NCBI GenBank assembly: GCA_045611685.1
Contig: JAZKXO010000079.1
Location: 263,680 to 327,679 of the forward strand
Reading direction: 5' to 3'
Origin: SIG701 sp045611685
GTDB lineage: Bacteria > Bacillota > Clostridia > Oscillospirales > CAG-272
Length of the DNA: 64,000 bases
A model generated the notes under the pieces. It was not told the origin of the DNA, did not search any database, and was given only the letters and a program-made list of their open reading frames with translations. The translations under genes and the position numbers were made by a program. Below are positions 34,433 through 42,930 of this stretch, piece by piece; position 1 is the first letter of the stretch; each line of letters starts with the position of its first letter.

Positions 34433-35278
34433 TTACCTCTGCTTCTCCAGCCATTCGGTGAGGTACGTATCCGACACCGTTTCGTTTTTCAAAAAATGGA
34501 TCACGCCGGCGAGTTTTTTCACGGAATACTCCACCATCGCACGGGCGATGCGCTCATTCATTCCGTCGTGCGCGTCTCCTGCGTAGGAATTGGGGTAATT
34601 CGCCATCCACGAAAACGGCGTTTCGATCCCCATCGCAGAGAAATTGTCAAAGCGGTGCGTGGTGGTGCCGCTTTCCTCGTGGACCTTATCAAGCCGCACC
34701 GTCTCGGGACGGATTCCGTAGATCCAGCCCGTCTCAATAAAGCAGGCATGCCCGAAGCGCTTCTTTTGTTCGACGTAGGAATTGAGCACGTTTCTATCCT
34801 CCTTCGTCAGGTAGTCAAACTGCCCAGCGAGGAGTTTTTTCGGCGTGGGGAAATCCGAGCCGAGAGAATACGAAAACGTGAGAAAATCGTTTTTATCCTT
34901 AAGAAGGCTGCGCATCAGCTGCGAGAGCATAGCGGTGTTTCCGCCGTGTCCGTTGAAAAAGAGGATCTTTGAAAAGCCGTTTCGGCGAATCTCAAAGCAT
35001 ACCTCACGGAGGAGATCCATCCGAAGATGTTCACTCAGAATCACCGTGCCGTAAAACTCCCCCGCGCCCGTCTTCTCACCGAAATAGAGCGGTGGGAACA
35101 CCACGGCAGATTCAGCCTCTGCCGCAAGGCGAGCGATCTCCGTCGCCTGGATTACATCCGTGCCCACGGGCAGGTGCTGTCCGTGCTTTTCAAGACACCC
35201 GATCGGCACGATACATAGGCCCTTTGATCGCCGTATCGCATCTGTAAATTCTTCTTCTCTGAGGTTTTCCCAAAGCAT
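34433..35278 (-). CDS. Creatininase-family amidohydrolase
   Basis: 281 residues. Metal-binding signatures are PIGCLEKHGQHLPVGTD (Glu and His ligands), FFNGHGGNTAML, and an acidic residue in HACFIETG. The family includes creatinine amidohydrolase, MftE and pyrimidine-biosynthetic FAPy deformylase; none can be chosen. The ATG at 35278 is preferred because AAAGGGG precedes it; the longer frame from 35344 enters the upstream gene. Follows the decarboxylase-family gene by 14 bases, so likely cotranscribed. Confidence 0.87.
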   Translation of the reverse strand: MLWENLREEEFTDAIRRSKGLCIVPIGCLEKHGQHLPVGTDVIQATEIARLAAEAESAVVFPPLYFGEKTGAGEFYGTVILSEHLRMDLLREVCFEIRRNGFSKILFFNGHGGNTAMLSQLMRSLLKDKNDFLTFSYSLGSDFPTPKKLLAGQFDYLTKEDRNVLNSYVEQKKRFGHACFIETGWIYGIRPETVRLDKVHEESGTTTHRFDNFSAMGIETPFSWMANYPNSYAGDAHDGMNERIARAMVEYSVKKLAGVIHFLKNETVSDTYLTEWLEKQR

Positions 35279-35292
35279 AAAATTCCCCTTTC

Positions 35293-36717
35293 TTACTGCA
35301 AGACCGCAACCTTCGTCGGCATACCGCCGCGCGTACTGTGCCACTCGATCCGCTTCGCCTCACCGAGCGCATAGCGGACGAATTCTTCCGTAATCTCCTC
35401 ACCGGGAACGAGAAGCGGAATGCCCGGCGGGTACGCCCAGACGTACTCCGCGGCAACACGCCCGATCGCTTCACCGAGCGAAACGAATTCCCACTCGCCC
35501 TCAAGTGCCGCTTCAGGTAATAGAGCCACAGGCGGTACGTCGTATCGGGCGTCGCACACGTCCTCTTCTTCATTCGTGCACGCGGCATCAATCGCAACGA
35601 GGGCATCCGCCAAAGTGCCAAGCGATTCTTTCGTATCTCCCATGCCGGTCATGCAAAGAACGCCGTTTGATGCCGTCATTTCGGGCTCGATACCGAAGGC
35701 GCGCAAAGCGGCGGCGAGATCCGCAGCCGTCATGGAAGTACCGCTTGTACAAACGTATATCTTACTGCGATCGTAGGCGAAAACGACGTCGGGTTTCCCA
35801 TCCCCGTGATACGGGATAGAGAGATGTGCGAGACCTTTCATCTTTTCGTCAAACATATCGAGCGCCGACGCCCAATCGGTGAACAGTTCCGGCTTCTCCG
35901 TGAGAATCCTTACGCATCCGTCGATCGACGCCATAAGAAGATAGGACGGACTGCTCGTCTCAAAGACGGACAGCTGATGAGAAAGTCGATCAAAATCGAC
36001 AAAATCGTCCCGTGCGTGGAGAACAGCCGTCTGCGTGAGAGACGGGAGCGTTTTGTGTACGCTCTGTACCACTATGTCCGCACCCGCGGCAACCGCACCG
36101 CCCGTAAAGTACGGCGACAGGGACAGATGCGCCCCGTGTGCTTCATCGACAAAGAGCGGCACGCCCGCCGCGTGCGTGATCGCGGCTATAGATGCGATAT
36201 CGGAAATCACACCCTCGTAGGTAGGCGATGTGAGAATGACGAGGCGAATCTCCGGATGCGCCCGAAGTGCCTCCTGTACCGCTTTCGGCGGAATTGACGC
36301 ATACACACCCGTTTTCTCCTCGCGCGGCGGCATAAGATAGACGGGGCGAAGACCGCACAATTCCACGGCATGATATACCGATTTATGAGAGAATCGGCTC
36401 ATAAGCACGCTGTCCCCGCGCTTCGTGAGAGCACGGATGGCGGAGAGGATTCCGCCCGAGGAACCGTTCACGAGATAATACGAGCGCTCTGCGCCCCAAA
36501 GTGCGGCGGCACGCTCCATTGCGTCTTTCAAAATTCCCTCGGCGCCGTGGAGATTGTCAAAGCCGTCGATCTCGGTGATATCGTGTCTGAGAGACAATCC
36601 TTCGAGATACCTCGCGCATGCAGGATTTCGTTTATGCCCCGGCATATGCATAGGGACGGTACCGCTATCCGCATTCTCACGGAGAAGCGTGAAAAGATCC
36701 GGTCCGTTTTTATTCAT
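35293..36717 (-). CDS. Orn/Lys/Arg decarboxylase-family PLP enzyme
   Basis: 474 residues, fold type I. PLP-binding lysine in VVQSVHKTLPSLTQTA; GSSGGILSAIRAL holds the phosphate-binding turn; FVDEAHGAH the cofactor aspartate. Size and sequence fit the short bacterial arginine/lysine/ornithine decarboxylases (Bacillus SpeA-like). Produces a polyamine precursor, substrate unresolved. The ATG at 36717 has AAGGAGGTG upstream. Coupled to the creatininase-family gene. Confidence 0.88.
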   Translation of the reverse strand: MNKNGPDLFTLLRENADSGTVPMHMPGHKRNPACARYLEGLSLRHDITEIDGFDNLHGAEGILKDAMERAAALWGAERSYYLVNGSSGGILSAIRALTKRGDSVLMSRFSHKSVYHAVELCGLRPVYLMPPREEKTGVYASIPPKAVQEALRAHPEIRLVILTSPTYEGVISDIASIAAITHAAGVPLFVDEAHGAHLSLSPYFTGGAVAAGADIVVQSVHKTLPSLTQTAVLHARDDFVDFDRLSHQLSVFETSSPSYLLMASIDGCVRILTEKPELFTDWASALDMFDEKMKGLAHLSIPYHGDGKPDVVFAYDRSKIYVCTSGTSMTAADLAAALRAFGIEPEMTASNGVLCMTGMGDTKESLGTLADALVAIDAACTNEEEDVCDARYDVPPVALLPEAALEGEWEFVSLGEAIGRVAAEYVWAYPPGIPLLVPGEEITEEFVRYALGEAKRIEWHSTRGGMPTKVAVLQ

Positions 36718-36853
36718 CGGCTTACACCTCCTTTGTATTTTTATCTTCATATGTTTCGTTCATTTTTGGCGCAGGCATGGTGCGCTTTGCCCAATGAATC
36801 TCGGTTTTTTTTGTAAATTTTGCCGTTCTGCACAAAAAACGACAGATTCGCTC

Positions 36854-36882
36854 TTTACAAAAGCCGCCGTCAGGTGTATAAT
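36854..36882 (+). promoter_or_regulatory. Promoter of the cytidylate-kinase-like gene
   Basis: TTTACA (36854-36859), 17-base spacer, TATAAT (36877-36882). Confidence 0.75.
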
Positions 36883-36930
36883 AGTATCATAAAATCAAAG
36901 AGACAACGGCGCTCTCAAGGAGGTTATCTT

Positions 36931-37551
36931 ATGCACAAAATCATTACCATCACACGTCAGTACGGAAGCGGCGGGCACGCAGTCGGCGAAAAGCTGGCCG
37001 AAATGCTGGGCATCAAATGCTATGACCGCGATCTGATCACCATGGCCGCCGAAAAAAGCGGCATGAGCGAAGAAGCACTCGGAAACGTCGATGAGAAAGC
37101 GGCAAGCAGCCTTCTGTACACGCTCGTTATGGGTTCAAATATGTACCACAGCACGGTCGATCAGTTCAACGTACCGATCAACGATAAGCTCTTTTGCCTG
37201 CAATCCGACATCATCCGCGAGATTGCCGAAAAGGAAGACTGCATCATCGTCGGTCGCTGTGCGGACTACGTATTGGCAGAGCACAAGGCGTGCATCAAGG
37301 TGTTCATCTACGGCGATTTTGATCGCCGCGTGCAGACCGTCGCAAAACAGAAGGGTATCAGCGAAAGCGAGGCGCGCGATCTGGTCATGAAGAACGATAA
37401 GCGCCGCGCCAATTACTACAACTACTATTCCGGCCACAAATGGGGCAAAATTGAAAACTACGATCTCGCCATCTCCACCGACCATATCGGCGTGGACGGT
37501 GCGGCAAAAATCATTGCCGAGTTTGCAAAGATCGCCTACCCCAACCCTTGA
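36931..37551 (+). CDS. Cytidylate-kinase-like family protein
   Basis: 206 residues. P-loop variant ITRQYGSGGHAVGEKLA followed by KCYDRDLI, as in the cytidylate kinase-like family common in gut anaerobes. An arginine-rich lid DKRRANYYNYYSGHKWG follows around residue 150. It is a P-loop nucleoside monophosphate kinase relative; the substrate is not established for this family. RBS AAGGAGG supports 36931. Monocistronic. Confidence 0.87.
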   Translation: MHKIITITRQYGSGGHAVGEKLAEMLGIKCYDRDLITMAAEKSGMSEEALGNVDEKAASSLLYTLVMGSNMYHSTVDQFNVPINDKLFCLQSDIIREIAEKEDCIIVGRCADYVLAEHKACIKVFIYGDFDRRVQTVAKQKGISESEARDLVMKNDKRRANYYNYYSGHKWGKIENYDLAISTDHIGVDGAAKIIAEFAKIAYPNP

Positions 37552-37565
37552 GCCAAACAAAAGAA

Positions 37566-37600
37566 AACGGATGTCGAAAAGCGGCATCCGTTATTTTTTT
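37566..37600. terminator. Terminator after the cytidylate-kinase-like gene
   Basis: Stem AACGGATG/CATCCGTT, then a T run. It overlaps the end of the convergent WecG/TagA gene. Confidence 0.8.
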
Positions 37601-38349
37601 CCATTCAGTTTATACATCCACGTACCGAAATAGAATTTCGGAAGCTGCATCATGCGACCGATGCGACGGGGTTCTTTAAGAAGACGGTAAAACCACTCAA
37701 GACCGAGGCGAATGAATAAAGCAGGTGCGCGTTTGACCGTTCCGGCATACACGTCAAGAGAACCGCCAAGTCCGAGAAAGATACGGACACGGGGCATCCG
37801 ATCGCGATTTTCAATGATCCACTTTTCCTGAAGCGGCGCACCGAGACAGACGAACAAAATCTCTGCGCCCGACGCGTTGATTTTTTCGATAACGGTATCG
37901 TTCGCACTGCCTGTTTTCTCAAAATATCCGTCACCCGTACCCACTATCGGAAGATTCGCAATCTCTCCACGGAGCTTGTCCGCCGCCATTTCGGCAACGC
38001 CGGGCTTTCCGCCGAGAAGATAGACAGGAATTTTGTCCTCCGCCGCGAAGGCGAGAACTTCACGTCCGAGTTCCACGCCGGCGACCTTCCCCTTTAAAGG
38101 TGTCCCCAGAATACGCGCAGCTTTCACCACGCCGATTCCGTCCGGAATCGTGAGCGTCGATGCGTTCACAACGGGATAAAGAGAGGGATCGTCGATACAT
38201 GCCTGAACGATTTCGGAATTCGGTGTAAACACCGTCTCCGTCCGTCCTTGAGATACCGATTCCCTCAGGCGCATAGCGGCTTCAGCGAGGGTTACATTGT
38301 CAAAACAAACACCGCGGACGTTTATTTTCGTCCGAGTATCCGGCATCAT
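37591..38349 (-). CDS. WecG/TagA/CpsF-family glycosyltransferase
   Basis: 252 residues, GT26. VFTPNSEIVQ and LTIPDGIGVV contain the conserved Thr and Asp of the active site; LFVCLGAPLQEKWI and FLGLGGSLDVYAGTVKRAP are the family blocks. The C-terminal RLLKEPRRIGRMMQLPKF is the membrane-interacting appendage. TagA makes the ManNAc-GlcNAc linkage unit of wall teichoic acid; WecG adds ManNAcA in enteric antigen. It lies three bases after an acyl carrier protein gene, an unusual pairing. Confidence 0.88.
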   Translation of the reverse strand: MMPDTRTKINVRGVCFDNVTLAEAAMRLRESVSQGRTETVFTPNSEIVQACIDDPSLYPVVNASTLTIPDGIGVVKAARILGTPLKGKVAGVELGREVLAFAAEDKIPVYLLGGKPGVAEMAADKLRGEIANLPIVGTGDGYFEKTGSANDTVIEKINASGAEILFVCLGAPLQEKWIIENRDRMPRVRIFLGLGGSLDVYAGTVKRAPALFIRLGLEWFYRLLKEPRRIGRMMQLPKFYFGTWMYKLNGKK

Positions 38350-38352
38350 GGA

Positions 38353-38583
38353 TTACGCGTCCGCCTTGGCAGTGAGAAACTCGACGATATCGCCTACGGT
38401 AACAAACTTATGAATTTCGTCATCCGTGATCTCAATATCAAACTTCTCCTCGCAAAGGAGAACGAGATCCGCAAGCTCCAGAGAGTTTACGCCGAGATCG
38501 TTTACAAGTTCTGCCGTGGGGGTGATATCCTCGGGGTTTACGGAAAGCTCCTCAACGAGCAGATTCTTTACTTTATCAAACAT
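38353..38583 (-). CDS. Acyl carrier protein
   Basis: 76 residues, acidic four-helix ACP. The phosphopantetheine site reads LGVNSLEL, so the aspartate of the usual DSL is Asn while the modified serine is kept. RBS AAGGAG. First gene of a two-gene unit with the WecG/TagA glycosyltransferase, and no fatty-acid synthase genes nearby. It may be a specialised carrier rather than the housekeeping AcpP. Confidence 0.88.
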   Translation of the reverse strand: MFDKVKNLLVEELSVNPEDITPTAELVNDLGVNSLELADLVLLCEEKFDIEITDDEIHKFVTVGDIVEFLTAKADA

Positions 38584-38671
38584 ACAATACTCCTTCTGCC
38601 GAAAAGATCGGCATATTTACTGTCATAAAAATTCGGGATGCAAACGTATTGCATCCGTGAACATCACTACT

Positions 38672-38700
38672 ATTATAAAATGTGAGGGTATATTTGTCAA
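38672..38700 (-). promoter_or_regulatory. Promoter of the ACP-glycosyltransferase unit
   Basis: Minus strand: TTGACA (38700-38695), 17-base spacer, TATAAT (38677-38672), a full consensus promoter. Confidence 0.85.
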
Positions 38701-38752
38701 GGTTTTTTTCTGACTTCCCCTCACGCCCGAAAAAAAACAACCCGCCAGCCTC

Positions 38753-38781
38753 TTGCTATTTCCTCGCGCATCATATATAAT
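38753..38781 (+). promoter_or_regulatory. Promoter of the membrane-anchored hypothetical gene
   Basis: TTGCTA (38753-38758), 17-base spacer, TATAAT (38776-38781). Confidence 0.7.
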
Positions 38782-38845
38782 GTCAGTACAGTATATTCTT
38801 TATGCCTACCGAAAAGAATACGTCTCCCAAAACGGAGGATTTACT

Positions 38846-39490
38846 ATGTCAGATGCGAAAGTCAAAGCCGCGAAAAAGCAGAAAATGCTCGTTGCCATCG
38901 CCGTCGTTTCCGCGCTCGGTCTTTTGAGCGCGGCTTTACTCACACTTCCCCATTGGCTTATTCCCGAGAGTGCAAAAGCCGATCCCGCCGTTATGCTGTC
39001 CGACAAAACTGAGCGCTTCTTTTTCTATAAGCCGGATTACGACCTCGATATTGATGCGGACCCGTATTATGCCGAGCTTGATCGGTACGTCCGTATAAAA
39101 CGCGGCGGCGAGGAGATCGCCGTCACCGACGGAGATTTTTCCGCGTGGGGCGAGTCTGTCGAGCTTTTCGGCCGCTACTTTACCGCCGCCACCTACGGAG
39201 ACGCAGAAGCGTATAATTCCCTTTTTACAGAAAATTACTACCGCACCGTATGCCCGTATGACTCTTTTGCGCCGCAAAGAATTTACGGAATCACCGTGGA
39301 AGAACTGAGCACCGAGGAAACGTCGGGCGGCACGAAATACGTTTATAACGTCACGTATGCAATCAGCCATAACGACGGCACGTTCCGCGCCGATATGGAT
39401 TCCGACGCATTCAAAACGCTCATCTTCACGCTCGTGTCGGAAGATGGTACTTTAAAAATCGACAGTATCGGCTACTACCGCCAAAAATAA
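38846..39490 (+). CDS. Membrane-anchored hypothetical protein
   Basis: 214 residues, not recognised. A lysine-rich start (KVKAAKKQK) precedes one hydrophobic segment at residues 14-36 (signal anchor), followed by an extracellular domain of about 175 residues. The mid-region GRYFTAATYGDAEAYNSLFTENYY resembles small NTF2/SnoaL-like folds, but this is weak. RBS CGGAGG supports 38846 over 38753. Own promoter and terminator. Confidence 0.75.
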   Translation: MSDAKVKAAKKQKMLVAIAVVSALGLLSAALLTLPHWLIPESAKADPAVMLSDKTERFFFYKPDYDLDIDADPYYAELDRYVRIKRGGEEIAVTDGDFSAWGESVELFGRYFTAATYGDAEAYNSLFTENYYRTVCPYDSFAPQRIYGITVEELSTEETSGGTKYVYNVTYAISHNDGTFRADMDSDAFKTLIFTLVSEDGTLKIDSIGYYRQK

Positions 39491-39496
39491 AAAATC

Positions 39497-39533
39497 CCGT
39501 CCGCATTTCTTTTGAAGTGCGGACGGTTTTTAT
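39497..39533 (+). terminator. Terminator of the membrane-anchored hypothetical gene
   Basis: Nine-base stem CCGTCCGCA/TGCGGACGG followed by five T. Confidence 0.85.
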
Positions 39534-39599
39534 TTGCTGCATATTTTTTACATAAGCGACGCATACTCTAAAAACACAACACGTTTGAGGAGACCGCCT

Positions 39600-39935
39600 A
39601 TGCACATCGCCATGCTCGATCTGATGCCGTTGCTCTGGGGACTTTGTATTCTCATCTCGGCCGCACTTTTCTGCCTTGGGGATTACGCCGCACCTGCCCG
39701 CATCGTTCCCGCCGCCGCCTTTGCGCTGGTATTCCACTTTATCGAAAAACCGCCCCGCCTGCAGGTCGCGCTTTTCGCCGTACTGTATGTGATCTGTGCG
39801 CTCGTTTACGCAGTTCTTTGCCGTCTCGCCCGGCGTGCCGCCGAAAAGAAGCGTGCACACTTCTCCGGGCAATCGCAGGATGCAAAAAACGCGACAAATT
39901 TCCCAAAACCTATTGACAGGCTTTCGGGAGAGTGA
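39600..39935 (+). CDS. Small membrane protein (possibly NfeD-type membrane domain)
   Basis: 111 residues with three hydrophobic segments (about 5-24, 30-50, 56-78) and a basic tail. The pattern of a short loop after the first helix and an Arg-rich end (CRLARRAAEKK) resembles the membrane part of NfeD proteins, without their OB-fold. RBS GAGGAGA before 39600. No promoter was identified for it. The promoter of the first T-box lies inside its last codons. Confidence 0.6.
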   Translation: MHIAMLDLMPLLWGLCILISAALFCLGDYAAPARIVPAAAFALVFHFIEKPPRLQVALFAVLYVICALVYAVLCRLARRAAEKKRAHFSGQSQDAKNATNFPKPIDRLSGE

Positions 39936-39941
39936 TATAAT
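39913..39941 (+). promoter_or_regulatory. Promoter of the Ile T-box unit
   Basis: TTGACA (39913-39918), 17-base spacer, TATAAT (39936-39941): full consensus, overlapping the end of the small membrane protein gene. Confidence 0.88.
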
Positions 39942-39949
39942 CACTATTG

Positions 39950-40226
39950 ACAACCAAATAACAGGCTGTGACGAAGACGGCGGAAAAGAGTTCCCCACAG
40001 AGAGTCGGTGGTTGGTGAAAACCGACGGTGCGCTTTTTAAACGCTTATCCCTTCCGAGCCGGAAACACGAACGCAAATCGCAAGTAGAGTTTCCCGTGCA
40101 TGCTACGTCAGTGCATAGGACTTGATGGAGTCCGAGAGAGGCACCGTTATCGGTGCAATTTGAGTGGTACCGCGGATATTGTTTTTACAGATCCGTCTCA
40201 AAGAAATTCTTTGAGACGGTTTTTTT
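39950..40226 (+). promoter_or_regulatory. T-box riboswitch, inferred isoleucine-specific (specifier ATC)
   Basis: Contains the apical AGAGAGTCGG...GGTTGGTG elements of Stem I, a Stem III hairpin GGACT/AGTCC, the T-box TGAGTGGTACCGCGG (40161-40175) and a strong terminator CCGTCTCAAAGAA/TTCTTTGAGACGG with U run (40193-40226). Aligned with the two other leaders on GAGC, the triplet six bases upstream is ATC (40047-40049). Uncharged tRNA-Ile would then favour read-through into the XRE-cupin-ligase gene. T-box identity is certain; the specifier is inferred. Confidence 0.9.
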
Positions 40227-40263
40227 ATTCCCGATTTATATATCGGATTTTCAGGAGGCTGTT

Positions 40264-42531
40264 ATGCAGACATCTACCATGAACAAACTCGGAGAGATCG
40301 GCGCACGTATCAGAGAAATGCGTGAGATCGCAGGATTCACCGCAGCCGAGATGGCGACAAAGGCAGAAGTCTCCGCCGAGGACTATATGCGCTACGAGGC
40401 GGGCGAGACCGACTTCCCTTTTACGTTTTTACATAAGTGCGCACAGATCTTCGACATCGAGATCACCGATATTCTCGAGGGACGCAGTGCGAACCTTTCC
40501 TCCTACACCGTTACGCGTAAAGGCCAGGGCGCCAAGACTGCCCAAGAAGACGGCATCGAGATTGCGGATCTCGCACCGATGTTCCGAGACAAGCTGGCAG
40601 AGCCGTACTGGGTGCGCTACGAATATTCCGAAGCACTGCAGAACGCGCCCATCCACTGCGTAAAGCACGCAGGGCAGGAATTCGACCTCGTTTTAAAGGG
40701 TCAGCTGAAGGTGCAGGTCGGCTCGCACGTGGAAATTCTGAACGAGGGCGACAGCATTTTCTATAACTCCTCCACTCCGCACGGCATGATCGCCATCGGC
40801 GGTCAGGAATGCGTATTCCTCGCCATGGTCATGAGCGGTGAGACGAGCGCCGACAACGTGATCCATCCCGGCTACATCTCCGCGCCCAAAGCGGAAAAGC
40901 TGGTCATCGAAGATTTCATAAAGACGACAGAGGACAAAAACGGTCTTCTCAAAACGATTGATTTCGTAAACGAGGACAAGTTCAATTTTGCTTTCGACGT
41001 CGTTGACACGCTCGGCCGTCAGAAGCCCGACGAGCTTGCTATGATCCATCTCGACAAAAACAAGGTCGAGCACCGCTTTACGTTCGCCGACGTTAAACGC
41101 GCATCTTCTCAGTGCGCCAACTATTTCACCTCCCTCGGCATCAAGCGCGGCGACCGCGTTATGCTTGTATTGAAACGGCATTATCAGTTCTGGTTTGCGA
41201 TCCTCGGTCTTCATAAACTGGGCGCTATCGCCATCCCCGCAACGAATCAGCTTCACGAGCACGATTTCACCTACCGCTTTGACGCGGCGGGCGTATCTGC
41301 CATCCTCTGCACCGCTGACGGCGACACCTCAGCGGAAGTGGATAAGGCATGCCTCCAGTGTCCCTCCGTCAAAACCAAGATCATGGTGGGCGGCAAGCGC
41401 GACGGCTGGCACGATTTTGATCTGGAATATCCGCTCTTCACGGGCAAGTTTGACCGTACAGAGGATGCCCCCGCGGGCGATGATTCCATGCTCATGTTCT
41501 TCACCTCCGGCACGACCGGCTATCCGAAGATTGCTGAGCATTCGTACAAGTATCCCCTCGGCCACTACATCACCGCACACTACTGGCATAACATCCAGCC
41601 GGGCGGGCTGCACCTGACGATCTCCGACACCGGCTGGGGCAAGGCGCTCTGGGGAAAGCTGTACGGTCAGTGGATGTGCGAGGCGGGCGTCTTCGTGTAC
41701 GATTTCGACCGTTTCAACGCAGCGGACATCCTGCCGCTCTTTAAAGAGTACAACATCACCACGTTCTGCGCACCGCCGACTATGTACCGCATGCTGATCA
41801 AAGAGGACATCTCAAAATACGATCTCACCTCGATCCGCTATGCGACGACCGCCGGTGAGGCACTCAACCCCGAGGTGTTCAAGCAGTTCAAGGAGCAGAC
41901 GGGGCTTTGCATCATGGAAGGCTTCGGCCAAACGGAGACTACCCTCTCCATCGCCAATCTCGTGGGCGATTCCTCAAAGATCGGCTCCATGGGCAAGCCG
42001 ACACCCCTTTACGACATTGATCTGGTTGACGCGGACGGAAATCCCGTACCGGACGGCGAAAACGGCGAAATCGTTATCCGCACAAGCGGCGACAAGTTGC
42101 CCGTCGGTCTCTTCAAGGGATACTACAAGGACCCCGAAAAAACAGCCGAGGTCTGGCACGACGGCCTCTATCATACCCGCGATCTCGCATGGCGGGACGA
42201 AGACGGCTTCCTCTGGTACGTCGGACGCGCGGACGACGTCATCAAATCCTCCGGCTACCGCATCGGTCCCTTTGAAATCGAATCGGTCATCATGGAGCTG
42301 CCCTACGTTCTCGAGTGCGGCGTCTCCGCCGCTCCCGACGAGGTGCGCGGTCAGGTCGTCAAGGCGAGCATCGTTCTGACGAAGGGTACCGTGCCGACGG
42401 ACGAACTGAAAAAAGAGATTCAGGAGTACGTCAAAAAGCAGACCGCACCGTACAAATATCCCCGTATCGTCGTGTTCCGCGACGAACTTCCGAAGACGAT
42501 CAGCGGCAAGATCCAGAGAAACAAGCTCTGA
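40264..42531 (+). CDS. XRE-cupin-acyl-CoA ligase fusion (first copy)
   Basis: 755 residues in three parts: an XRE helix-turn-helix (about 12-66), a cupin (about 120-190, HAGQEFDLVLKGQLKV), and a full ANL-superfamily acyl-CoA synthetase (about 225-755). Ligase motifs: P-loop FFTSGTTGYPK, GFGQTET, YVGRADDVIKSSGYRIGP, and the C-terminal catalytic Lys in PKTISGKIQRNKL. The ligase is of the medium-chain (ACSM-like) type, whose members include enzymes acting on branched short acids. RBS CAGGAGG picks 40264. Placed behind an Ile-type T-box; I infer activation of 2-methylbutyrate for isoleucine synthesis. The HTH could let the enzyme bind DNA, or may be a vestigial scaffold. Confidence 0.9.
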   Translation: MQTSTMNKLGEIGARIREMREIAGFTAAEMATKAEVSAEDYMRYEAGETDFPFTFLHKCAQIFDIEITDILEGRSANLSSYTVTRKGQGAKTAQEDGIEIADLAPMFRDKLAEPYWVRYEYSEALQNAPIHCVKHAGQEFDLVLKGQLKVQVGSHVEILNEGDSIFYNSSTPHGMIAIGGQECVFLAMVMSGETSADNVIHPGYISAPKAEKLVIEDFIKTTEDKNGLLKTIDFVNEDKFNFAFDVVDTLGRQKPDELAMIHLDKNKVEHRFTFADVKRASSQCANYFTSLGIKRGDRVMLVLKRHYQFWFAILGLHKLGAIAIPATNQLHEHDFTYRFDAAGVSAILCTADGDTSAEVDKACLQCPSVKTKIMVGGKRDGWHDFDLEYPLFTGKFDRTEDAPAGDDSMLMFFTSGTTGYPKIAEHSYKYPLGHYITAHYWHNIQPGGLHLTISDTGWGKALWGKLYGQWMCEAGVFVYDFDRFNAADILPLFKEYNITTFCAPPTMYRMLIKEDISKYDLTSIRYATTAGEALNPEVFKQFKEQTGLCIMEGFGQTETTLSIANLVGDSSKIGSMGKPTPLYDIDLVDADGNPVPDGENGEIVIRTSGDKLPVGLFKGYYKDPEKTAEVWHDGLYHTRDLAWRDEDGFLWYVGRADDVIKSSGYRIGPFEIESVIMELPYVLECGVSAAPDEVRGQVVKASIVLTKGTVPTDELKKEIQEYVKKQTAPYKYPRIVVFRDELPKTISGKIQRNKL

Positions 42532-42599
42532 TCGGTACGGCAGATCAGAAAAACGGCCTCCCCCTTTCAAAAAATATCCCCCAATTTCGCGGTTTTCTC

Positions 42600-42628
42600 T
42601 TGACAGAAACCGCCGGATATGGTATAAT
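42600..42628 (+). promoter_or_regulatory. Promoter of the Val T-box unit
   Basis: TTGACA (42600-42605), 17-base spacer, TATAAT (42623-42628): full consensus. No clear terminator for the upstream ligase gene was found before it. Confidence 0.88.
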
Positions 42629-42635
42629 CCTTGGA

Positions 42636-42906
42636 GAAAAGCGATGACGAAGAGGATCGGTCGATTCGTCTGTACAGAGAAGTGGCGGTTGGTGCAAGCC
42701 ACAGCAGACGGCCTCCGAATTTGTAGCTTCTGAGCCGGGAAGAAGAAAGCGATCCGCAAGTAGAACTTCCACGTGACTGCCGCGTCAGTGCATAGGACTT
42801 GATAGAGTCCAAGAGTGGTGCCGTTTTACGGCGCAATTTGAGTGGTACCGCGGGTGAATTGATTTTTCGCTCGTCTCAAGGATTACATCTTGGGACGGGC
42901 TTTTTT
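42636..42906 (+). promoter_or_regulatory. T-box riboswitch, inferred valine-specific (specifier GTA)
   Basis: Same architecture as the first leader: AGAGA and GGTTGGTG in the apical Stem I, Stem III GGACT/AGTCC, T-box TGAGTGGTACCGCGG (42839-42853), and an imperfect terminator at 42871-42906 ending in six T. The triplet six bases before GAGC is GTA (42723-42725). The neighbouring GCT (Ala) out of register is rejected because the other two leaders align only with GTA. With its promoter it fills the gap 42532-42930. Confidence 0.88.
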
Positions 42907-42930
42907 CGTCCCGGTAATTAAGGAGATCAC

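Noticed and set aside
42723..42728. GCT (Ala) as specifier of the second T-box
   Set aside because: Out of register with the other two leaders; GTA is at the same distance from GAGC as ATC and CTC, and fits the encoded functions.
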